Shown: one piece after another, positions 34,488 to 43,315 of the stretch
Layout: every line of letters begins with the position of its first letter
Numbering within the stretch: position 1 is the first letter of the stretch
Assembly: GCA_947650365.1 (NCBI GenBank)
Contig: CANTAL010000021.1
Span: 806,001-870,000, forward strand
DNA: 64,000 nt
DNA from: Chamaelirium japonicum
Lineage: Eukaryota; Streptophyta; Magnoliopsida; Liliales; Melanthiaceae
Reading direction: 5' to 3'
Position numbers and translations under genes: made by a program
The notes under the pieces: model-generated
Databases searched by the model: none
What the model was told of the DNA's origin: nothing
What the model saw: the letters and a program-made list of their open reading frames with translations, nothing else

Positions 34488-35631
34488 TTATGACATCTTG
34501 ACCATTTGAAACACCATCCTGAAAGACGAAAAACAGAAGACTGCACGCTACATCTTGGGATTGCGCTATCAAATTCAGGATGCATCAACAATGCAAACCA
34601 TCCTCACTGTGATGGAAGCATCTAGGCAAGCTCTCAAGGCCAAGAAGATTCAACAACGGGCCTTTAGGAGAGAAGTTGCCCCTAGAGTACCCCTATGTGC
34701 CCATTCAACTGGAAGAGGAGCGCCTCCTACCAGAGTCACCCCACCTGTTCCCACTCCGAGTACAACTCCAGTAAGAACCAATCAACCCCTGGGTTGGGTT
34801 GAACAACCAAGTCGTGAGCGAGGTACGATAGGGAGTCGACCACCCGAAGCAACTTACAAATGCTTCGAGTGTGGAGAAGTAGGACATCTCATTGCTCAAT
34901 GCCCGAAAAGGAGACCTCAGACTCATCTGACAGAAAGTGAAGAGCCGACTGAGGAAACCTTAAACAACATAGCTGAAGAAGAGCATGATGATGATCCTAG
35001 AGATGCTGACTATCAGGAGTATGTATGATGAAACACAAGATGTCGTTGCTGAAGTTGACGAGGTAACGCATGCACTAGTCATGCATCGTGTTTTGTCAAC
35101 ACCTAAAGCCCCTAAACCAGATTGGTGGCTTAGAAGGAATATCTTCCACCCCACTTGTACATCAAAAGGGAGACATTGTGTCCTCATCATAGACAGTGGT
35201 AGTACCGAAAACTTAGTCGCCCAGATTATGGTTGACAAGTTAGGACTCAAGATGGAGAAGCTAGTCAAGCCATACAATTTATCTTGGTTTAATAAAGGAT
35301 CAGATGTCTCTATTAAAGAGCGATGCCTAGTCGAGTACACCATTGGCAAAATGTATAAGGAAGCCGTTTGGTATGACGTGGCATTTGTCACGTTCTGTTG
35401 GGCCCCCCGTGGCAATACGACAGAAAGACAAAGCATGATGGGGAAAAGAACATTTACTCATTCTGTAAAGATGACTATAACATCACCTTAGCTCCTCATA
35501 AGGAGCCACTGAAGCTACTTTCTAGTGAGCCAAAACCCCCACACGTTACCCCAAAATTGCCAAAAGAGAAACCAAAGGCCCTACCAGTATTGCTGACGCA
35601 AGTTTGCTTGGAGGACGAGCCAAGAGAATCT
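34488..35631 (+). pseudogene. Ty3/gypsy gag-protease remnant, left-arm copy (5' truncated)
   Basis: Decayed piece of a Ty3/gypsy polyprotein. It starts abruptly inside the gag capsid domain (reading DILTI, a TGA stop, then the ARYILGL motif) directly after a pyrimidine-rich repeat module. A proline-rich linker and an intact CCHC zinc knuckle follow at 34,861-34,902 (CFECGEVGHLIAQC, spacing C-X2-C-X4-H-X4-C), which in the family binds the element's RNA. A frame change at about 35,022-35,032, explained by a repeated TATG, leads into the aspartic protease with its catalytic DSG at 35,192-35,200. A second frame change near 35,380 precedes the conserved (C)HVLLGxPWQYDR segment, where the usual Arg is Pro. 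The copy ends in the linker before reverse transcriptase at the palindrome junction. No functional product is possible. Family assignment is firm; lineage within Ty3/gypsy is not determined. Confidence 0.9.
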
Positions 35632-36189
35632 AAGGATAACCACTACGAAGATTAATTTTCGAGGATAGTCCATCCCGAGTTTTAAATGCAGTGTTCTATT
35701 CGTCACCGGGTCGTACGCGGATCTAAGGATAACCATTATGAAAATCAATTTTTGAAAAAAAATTTGTGCCATATAGCATATCAAGCATATAATCTAATCG
35801 GGGAATCAAAAACCTATACTTGATCGTTATTCGATTGATGGCACGATAGTCTATGCATATTCTCTATGTCCCATCCTTCTTGGGAGTTAGGAGTGCAGGT
35901 ACTGTGCAGTGACACATGCTCTCTTGGATTAGTCCCTTTTGCAGTAACTCGGTAATCTATCGACGCATCTCCTCATCTTCAGACGGACTCATTCGGTAGT
36001 GAGGAAAATAAGGTAGCATCGCTTTCGAGACTAAATCAATGCAATGTTGATTATCCCTAAGAGGTGGAAGTCCTTCAGGTAGTTCCTCTGGAATGAGATC
36101 ATTGAAGTCTTCAAGTAGGACTCAAATCTCATGAGGAATGCTAGGGCCCTCTCGGGCCTCCTTTGCTAAGAGGAATACGATGAAGTGAG
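35632..36189 (-). pseudogene. Palindrome spacer: broken gypsy reverse-transcriptase fragment
   Basis: The 558 bp between the arms is the direct continuation of the right-arm element. On the minus strand it reads the protease-RT linker and the N-terminal part of a Ty3/gypsy reverse transcriptase: [32 protein letters not shown], then [19 protein letters not shown] and RVRPGDE. Stops interrupt positions where the family has R, Q or W. After the AFKTRDGL motif the frame runs into a second copy of the SKIDxxxGYP motif (35,629-35,661), repeated at an offset of 93 bp from the first (35,722-35,754). The catalytic YxDD region is absent. The fragment has no counterpart in the left arm. Confidence 0.88.
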
Positions 36190-37978
36190 ATTCTCTGGGC
36201 TCGTCCTAGAAGCAAGCTTGTGTCAGTAATGCTGGTAGGGCCTTTGGTTTCTCTTTTGGCAATTTTGGGGTAAATTGTGGGGGTTTCGGCTCACTAAAAA
36301 GTAGCTTCAGTGGCTCCCTATGAGGCACTAAGGTGATGTTATAGTCATCTTTACAGAATGAGTAAGTGTTCTTTTCCCCATCATGCTTTGTCTTTCTGTC
36401 GTATTGCCACGGGCGGCCCAACAGAACGTGACAAATGCCACATCATACCAAACGGCTTTCTTATACATTTTGCCAATGGTGTACTCGACTAGGCATCGCT
36501 CTTTAATAGAGACATATGATCCTTTATTAAACCAAGATAAATTGTATGGCTTGACTAGCTTCTCCGTCTTGAATTCTAACTTGTCAACCATAATCTGGGC
36601 AACTAAGTTTTCAGTACTACCACTGTCTATGATGAGGACACAATGTCTCCTTTTTGATGTACAAGTGGGGTGGAAGATATTCCTTCTAAACCACCAATCT
36701 AGTTCAGGGGCTTTAGGTGTTGACAAAACACTATGCATGACTAGTGCATGCGTTGCCTCGTCAGCTTCAGCGACGACATCATGTGTTTCATCATATATAC
36801 TCCTGATAGTCAGTATCTCTAGGATCATTATCATGCTCTTCTTCAGCCATATTGTTTAGGGTTTCCTCAGTCGGCTCTTTACTTTCTGTCAGATGAGTCT
36901 GCGGTCTCCTTTTTGGGCATGGAGCAATGAGATGTCCTACTTCTCCACACTCGAAGTATTTGTAAGTTGCTTTGGGTAGTCAACTCCCTATCGCACCACG
37001 CTCACGACTTGGTTGTTCAACCCGACCCAGGGGTTGATTGGTTCTTGCTGGAGTTATAGTCGGAGTGGGAATAGGTGGGGTGACTCTGGTAGGAGGCGCT
37101 CCTCTTCCAGTTGAAGAGGCACATGGTGGTACTCTAGGGGCAACTTCTCTCCTAAAGGCCTGTTGTTGAATCTTCTCGGCCTTGAGAGCTTGCCTAGATG
37201 CTTCCATCACAGTGAGGATGGTTTGTATTGTTAATGCATCTTGAATTTGATAGCGCAATCCCAAGATGTAGCGTGCAACCTTCTGTTTTTCGTCTTTCGA
37301 GATGGTGTTTCAAATGGTCAAGATGTCAAACTCTTCAGTATACTCCTGTACACTTCTATTGCCTTATTTCAGGCTAAGCAACCTCTGGTACAAAGAGGTA
37401 CGATAGTCAGGAGGAAGGTACTTCAGTCGCATCTTGTCATGCATCTTGGTCCACGTTGTGACCTTTTGTTTCCCTTTTCTAAGGCGATTCGCTTGTAACT
37501 CTCGCCACTAAACCAAAGCGGCTCTTTTTAGTTTAGTTGCCACGAGTTTGACTTTTCTATCGTCAGGGAGATCTTTCCATTCAAAAAAGTGTTGGATGCT
37601 TTCTATCATGTCAAGCAATGCATCAGCATCATGGCTTCCCCTAAAGTCATCGATGTCAACTTGGACTTCATAACTTTGTAATCTCTCAAGAGCTCGCACA
37701 AGGCATTCTTCCATGCCGTGCTGATCATGCGCATGTCACTTTCTAGGGTTTCTGGGATGATCGAACTGAACGTTCTCCCGTTCAAAGTTTATGTTAGACT
37801 CGTCCAACTCAGCTTCAGACTCAGAGGGTGAATCAAAATAGTCAGCCCGATTTCGCTCTTGTGGTAGGTAACAGTTTTGATTATGAGGTAAGGATTGGTT
37901 CTGGTTCCGAGGTGGGATTGGAACCGGATTTAGATTTAAGCCCCAGCTTTGCTCCGACTCTTTAACTCTATGAACCTT
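36190..37978 (-). pseudogene. Ty3/gypsy gag-protease remnant, right-arm copy (longer)
   Basis: Mirror copy of the left-arm remnant, extended upstream to the start of gag. On the minus strand it reads an N-terminal acidic/Asn-rich region (37.98-37.74 kb), the retrotransposon gag domain (37.71-37.3 kb, with FRGSHDADALLD and a WTKMHDKMRLKYLPP stretch), the linker, a damaged zinc knuckle (first Cys is Tyr, near 36,958-36,960), the protease with DSG near 36.62 kb, and an LLGRPWQYDR segment at about 36.42-36.39 kb. In-frame stops lie near 37,731, 37,501, 37,369, 37,314 and 36,980. The gag-protease and protease-RT frameshifts match those of the other arm. The 5' end abuts a repeat module at CACGTTATCAGCA. 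No functional product. Confidence 0.9.
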
Positions 37979-38619
37979 GCTGATAACGTGTTGTGAGAAG
38001 AGAGAAAAAAAAAAAAAGAGAACGGAGAGATAAACGAAGAGAGAAAAGAGAAGAAGTCCTGCTCCAGTCCATTCGCCATGGGTATAGGTGTTAAGTAAAA
38101 AGGAATTTAAATTCCAAAACTCCATTTCTCAATTATATAATTAAATCTCTCCGTTCTCTTCTTGATCTCTCCTATGGATTAGGGTTTCATATAGATTGCT
38201 TAGGCCCTCAGTAAGCTTACCATATAAATAATATACGATCCCTTTAGGGTGGGGCATGTTTGATGACTCTCTCTTTTTCCCATCTCACAACACGTTAGCA
38301 GTACGAACATACCGAGCCCAGTCGACCAGTCGTAAGAAACAGAGAGAGAAACGAATACAAAAGTAGAGTTTTGGAATTTAAATTCCTTCTTACTTCACAC
38401 CTATACACGTGGCCAATGGACTGGAGCAGGACTTCTTCTCTCTTCTTTTTTTGTTTATCTCTCAGTTTTTTTCTCTCTTCTTCTCTCTCTTCTAGCTTCG
38501 TTTCTTTCTCTGTTTTCTTGCGACTGGTCGGCTGGGCTCGAGATGTTTATGTAGATAACATGTTGTGAGATGAAAGAAAAGAGAGAGCCGTCAAACATAC
38601 CCCACCTTAAAGGGGTCGT
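37979..38619. repeat. Repeat units at gag 5' end (right arm only)
   Basis: On the minus strand a unit ending TCACAACACGTTATCAGCA runs directly into the gag region (AGGTTCATAGAGTTAAAG). Further out are module C, a forward module A at 38.17-38.32 kb and a reverse unit to 38.62 kb. Absent from the left arm. Confidence 0.75.
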
Positions 38620-38815
38620 ATATTATTTATTTAAATAAATTATTATTTAAATAAATAATTAAGAAATTATTTTATTAAATTATTAAATATTAATTAAAAT
38701 AAATAAAAAATTTAATTATTTAATTAAGTAATAAAACAAAACAATAATTCAATAACTATTTACTTATTATTTAAATAATTAGTTAATTATTTGAATAGAT
38801 AAATAATAAAACGGA
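38620..38815. repeat. AT-rich block (right arm only)
   Basis: AT-rich words ending TTTGAATAGATAAATAATAAAACGG. Falls in the stretch missing from the left arm. Similar text occurs inside the 42.8-42.95 kb block. Confidence 0.7.
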
Positions 38816-39465
38816 GAGAGAAAAGAAGACAAAAGAGAGAGAAGAAGAAAGAAGAGAACGGGGAGATAAAAGAAGAGAGAAGAAGTCCTGCTCCGGTCCA
38901 TTTCCCACGGGTATAGGTGTGAAGTAACAAGGAATCTAAATTCCGAAACTCCACTTCTCAATATTTATACGACCCTAAGTAGGGTGGGGCAAGTTTGACG
39001 GCTCTCTCTTTCTCCCATCTCACAGCACGTTATCAGCATGAACATGTCGAGCCCAGCCGACCAGTTATAAGAAAATGAAGAGAGAAATGAAGATAGAAGT
39101 AGATTTTTGGAATTTAGATTACTTCTTACTTCACACCTATACTCATGGCAAATGGACTAGAGTAGGACTTCTTCTCTAAGAAATCTATGGGAAACCCTAA
39201 TCCATGGGAGAGGAGAGAAGAGAACAGAGAGATTTTATTATATTATTGAGAATTAGAGTTTTGGAATTTAGATTCCTTCTTACTTCACACCTATACCCAT
39301 GGCAAATCGACTGGAGCAAGACTTCTTCTCTCTTCTCTCTTCGTTTATCTCTCTGTTCTCTTCTTTCTTCTTCTCTCTCTTTTGTTTTCCTTTTTTTCTC
39401 CGTATTCTTGTGACTGGTCGACTGGGCTCGATATGTTCATGCTGATAACGTGCTGTAAGATAGAA
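38816..39465. repeat. Repeat units, mirror of 33.86-34.45 kb
   Basis: Forward B-C, a short module A at 38.97 kb (ACCCTAAGTAGGGT variant, matching CCCTACTTAGGGT at 34.34 kb), reverse C-B units and a reverse module A end at 39.44 kb. No gene. Confidence 0.75.
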
Positions 39466-39600
39466 GATTGCTTATTTATTTTATTTATTTTAGGTAATAT
39501 TTTTTAAAATGTTATAAAGTATATAGTTTCTTTAAATATTCAAATAGTATTATCTTAATGTTATTATTTAAATATTTAATTATAAAATATTACAACTGTT
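39466..39600. repeat. Short AT-rich block (right arm)
   Basis: Mirror of 33,736-33,860: GATTGCTTATTTATTTTATT through TAAAATATTACAACTG. Confidence 0.75.
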
Positions 39601-39715
39601 ATGAAATTATTCGATCGGATGGCTATCTACCGTCAGATCCCTCCCATGGATTAGGGTTTCCCATAGATTGCATAGGCCCTAAGTAAGCTCACCCTATAAA
39701 TAATATATGACCCAA
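39585..39715 (+). promoter_or_regulatory. Module A with U3-like extension, forward (right arm)
   Basis: ACAACTGTTATGAAATT, TTCGATCGGATGGC, TTAGGGTTTCCC and CCCTATAAATAATATATG follow the AT block at 39,466-39,600. HindIII has mutated to AAGCTC, different from the lesion in the left-arm partner. Confidence 0.45.
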
Positions 39716-42340
39716 TTAAGGTGGGGTATGTTTGATGTCTCTCTCTTTTTCCCATCGCACAACACATTATTATGTAAAGCCCAGCCGACCAGTCACAAGA
39801 AAATGGAGAGAGAAACAAAGATAGGAGAGAGAAAATAAGGGAAAAGAGAATGGAGAGATAAAAAAAGAGAGAAGAGAGAAGAACTCCTGCTCCAGTCCAT
39901 TTGCCATGGGTATAGGTGTGAAGTAAGAAGGAATCTAAATTCCAAAACTCCTCTTCTCAATATTTATACGACACCTTTAGGGTGGGGCATTTTTGACGGC
40001 TCTTTCTTTCTCCCATCTCACAATACGTTATCAGCATGAATATGTTGAGCCCAGCCGACCAGTCACAAGAAATTAGAAAGAGAAATAAAGACAGAAAAGA
40101 GAAGAGAACAGAGAGATAAACGAAGAGAGAAGAAGTCCTACTCCAGTCCATTGGCCACGGGTATAGGTGTGAAGTAAGAAGGAATCTAATTAGTGTGGGG
40201 CAAGTTTAATGGCTCTCTCTTTCTCTTATCTCACAACACGTTATCAGCACTAACATATCGAGCCCAGCCTACCAGTTATAAGAAAACGGAGAAAGAAACG
40301 AAGACAGAAAAGAAAGAAGAAGAGAGAAGAGAACTAAAAGACAAACAAAGAGAGAAGAAAGAGGAAGTCCTGCTCCAGTCCATTGGCCGTGGGTATAGGC
40401 GTGAAGTAAGAAAGATTCTAAATTCCAAAACTCCACTTCTTAATAATATAATTAAATCTCTCTATTCTCTTCTCTCTTCTCTCATGGATTTGGGTTTTTC
40501 ATAGATTACTTAGACCCTAAGCAAGCTTACCTTATAAATAATATACCACCCCTTTAGAGTAGGGCACATTTGACAGCTCTCACTTTTTCCTATCTCACAA
40601 TACGTTATCAGTACGAATATATCGAGCCTAGCCGATCAGTCACAAGAAAATGAAGAGAGAAACAAAAATAGAAGAGAGAGAAGATAACGGAGAAATAAAC
40701 AAAGTGAGAAGAGAGAAGAAGTCATGCTCCAATCCATTAGCCACGGGTATAGGTGTGAAGTAAGAAGGAATCTAAATTCCAAAACTTCACTTCTTAATAT
40801 TTATACGACCCCTTTAGGGTGGGGCATATTTGATGGCTTTCACTTTTTTCCATCTCACAACATATTATCAGCACGAACATGTCGAGCCCAGCCGACCAAT
40901 CATAAGAAAACGGAGGGAGAAACAAAGATAGAAGAGAAAGAAGAAAAAAGAAGAGAACGAAGAGATAAATAAAGAGAGAAGAGAGAAGAAGTCTTGCTCC
41001 AGTCCATTGGCCACGGGTATAGGTGTAAAGTAAGAAGGAATCTAAATTTCAAAACTCCACTTCTCAATATTTATATGACCCCTTTATTATAGGGCACATT
41101 TGATAGCTCTCTCTTTCTCCTATCTCACAACACGTTATCAGCATAAAATATGTCGAGCGCAGCCGACTAGTCATAAGAAAACGGAGAGAGTAACGAAGCA
41201 GAAGTGGAGTTTTGGAGTTTCTATTCCTTCTTACTTCACACCTATACCCGTGGCGAATGGACTGGAGCAGGACTTCTTCTCTCTTCTCTCTTCATTTATC
41301 TTTCTGTTCTCTTCTCTCTCCTTCTATCTCTTTTTTAGAGTTTTGAAATTTAGATTCCTTCTTACTTCACATCTATACCCGTGGCTAATGGACTGGAGCA
41401 GGACTTCTTCTTTTTTCTTTTTTCTATTATCTCTCCATTCTCTTCTCTCTCTTCTGTCTTCATATCTCTCTCTATTTTCTTGTGAATGGTCAGCTGGGCT
41501 CGATATGTTCATATTGATAACGTATGGTAGAAAGAGAGAGCCGTCAAACGTGCCCCACCCTAAAGGGATCGTATATTATTTATAGGGTAAACTTGTGAAG
41601 TAAGAAGGAATCTAAATTCTAAAACTCCGCAGAAGAGAGAGAAGAAGAGAGAGAAGAAGAGAGAAGAGAACGGAGAGATAAATGAAGAGAGAATAAGTCA
41701 TGCTCTAGTCCATTCACCACGGGTATAGGTGTGAATTAAGAAGGAATCTAAATTCCTAAACTCCACTTCTCAATAATATTATTAAAACTCTCTATTCTTA
41801 TCTCTCTTCTCCTATGGATTAGGGTTTCCTATAGATTACTTAGGCCCTAAGTAAGCTTACCCTATAAATAATATACAACCCCTTTAGGGTGGGACATATT
41901 TGATGGCTCTCTTATTCTCCTATCTCACAATACGTTATTAGCATGAACATATCGTGCCCAGCCGACCAGTTACAAGAAAACGGAGAGAGAAACAAAGACA
42001 GAAGAGAGAGAAGAAGAGAGAAGAAAATGATGAGATAAATAAAGAGAGAAGAGAGAAGAAGTCCTACTCCAGTCTATTGGCCACGGGTATAGGTGTGAAG
42101 TATGAAGGAATCAAAATTCCGAAACTCTACTTCTATCGTTGTTTCACTCTCCGTTTTCTTGTGACTGATCGGCTGGACTCGACATGTTCAAGCTGATAAC
42201 ATGTTATGAGAATAGAGTAGAAGATAGAAGGGAACCGAGAGATAAACAAAGAGAGGAGAGAAGAAGTTATGCTCCAGTCCATTCGCCACGGGTATAGGTG
42301 TGAAGTAAGAAGAAAACTATATTCCAAAACTCCACATCTC
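39716..42340. repeat. Repeat-module mosaic, mostly forward
   Basis: Mirror of 30.97-33.6 kb. Forward modules A at 40.53 and 41.86 kb, forward short units at 39.96, 40.80 and 41.07 kb, one reverse A at 41.58 kb, and the truncated GGAATCTAATTAGTGTGGGG junction at 40.18 kb. No gene. Confidence 0.75.
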
Positions 42341-43184
42341 AATAGTATCATCTCAATGTTATTATGATTATCATAGTAATATTACTATAATATTTTTAAT
42401 TAAATTAATTAATTAATTAATTATTAAATAATTTTAATAATTTAATAATTTAAATAAATTAATAATTAAGTTTTTAGTAAAATAAATAATTTAATTAATT
42501 AAATTTATTATTCTATTTATTTATTTATTATTATATTATTAAATAATTAAATTAGGTAATTATTTAAATTATTAAATAAATAAATAATAATTTAATTATA
42601 TAATTAATTTATTAATTCATTTTATTAGTTATTTATTTAATTATTATTTTATTTTTAAATAATTAAATAATTAGATAAATATTTAAATATATAAAAAATT
42701 ATTTATCAAAGAATTATATTAAATAGATTATTTACTTAAACAAATAAATAATTTAATTATTAAATTAATTTATAGTTAAATAAACAATAATTAAAATATA
42801 TTATAAAATATTAATTGAAATAATTAAAAAACTTATTATTTAATTAAGTAATATAATAAAACAGTAATTTAATAACTATTTACTTATTATTTAAATAATT
42901 AGTTAAATATTTTAATATATAAATAATAAAATATTTTTTTAAATAACTTAATAAATTTTTTAAATAATTAAATAAATATTTATTTATTTTAATATTTATA
43001 TAATATATAAATTATTTAAATAATTAATTATTTAATTATATAGATAGTTAAATATTTATTTAATTATTTATCTATTTAAGTATTTAATTTATTAAATAAT
43101 AGGAAGTAAAGAACGAAGATGAGGCATACCCGAATTTTTTGCTTTAAAAATAATATATATTTTTCTTTAAAAAACTTGAAAACA
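42341..43184. repeat. Long AT-rich block (right arm)
   Basis: Begins at the edge motif ATAGTATCATCTCAATG and ends ATACCCGAATTTTTTGC...CTTGAAAACATTACAC. Mirror of 30,141-30,970, of similar length (about 844 against 830 bp); four substitutions and no indel in the roughly 130 bp compared by eye at its outer edge. Confidence 0.85.
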
Positions 43185-43315
43185 TTACACTTGTTATGTG
43201 ATCGTTTGATCGGATGGCTGTCCACTGTCGGATCTTTTCCATAGATTAGGATATCTTATAGATTGCTTAGGCCCTAAGTAAGTTTACCCTATAAATAATA
43301 TACGACCCTTTTAAG
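43185..43315 (+). promoter_or_regulatory. Module A with U3-like extension, forward (right arm)
   Basis: Mirror of 30,005-30,140. CATTACACTTGTTATG adjoins the AT block, followed by GATCGGATGGCTGTCC, CTTAGGCCCTAAGTAAG and CCTATAAATAATATACG. Confidence 0.45.

Larger units (their letters stand above)
10260..35631 (+). repeat. Left arm of giant imperfect palindrome
   Basis: This 25-kb arm reappears in reverse complement at 36,190-63,560. Landmarks pair in mirrored order: the AT edge motif at 10.33 kb with 63.53 kb; AGTTAAATAA at 11,541 with 62,403; a doubled 'GTGCATTGGC' site at 14.35 kb with 59.61 kb; AAAGTTAGAAGG at 13.80, 17.51 and 24.94 kb with 60.18, 56.46 and 47.94 kb; the foldback element at 23,601-24,473 with 48,402-49,276; the long AT block at 30.1-31.0 kb with 42.3-43.2 kb; gag-protease at 34.49-35.63 kb with 36.19-37.33 kb. 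The inner edge is exact at GAGAATCT (ends 35,631). The outer edge near 10.26 kb is where mirrored similarity stops being visible. The arm is shorter than its partner by several indels. Confidence 0.93.

Noticed and set aside
35600-36200. Assembly or fold-back read artefact as the sole explanation of the palindrome
   Set aside because: The arms have private substitutions, private kb-scale indels and different private lesions in gag. An artefact from one molecule would not produce these. It remains testable with spanning reads.
34488-37978. Active autonomous retrotransposon at the centre
   Set aside because: Multiple stops and frameshifts, RT cut before its catalytic site, no RNase H or integrase, and no intact LTR pair.
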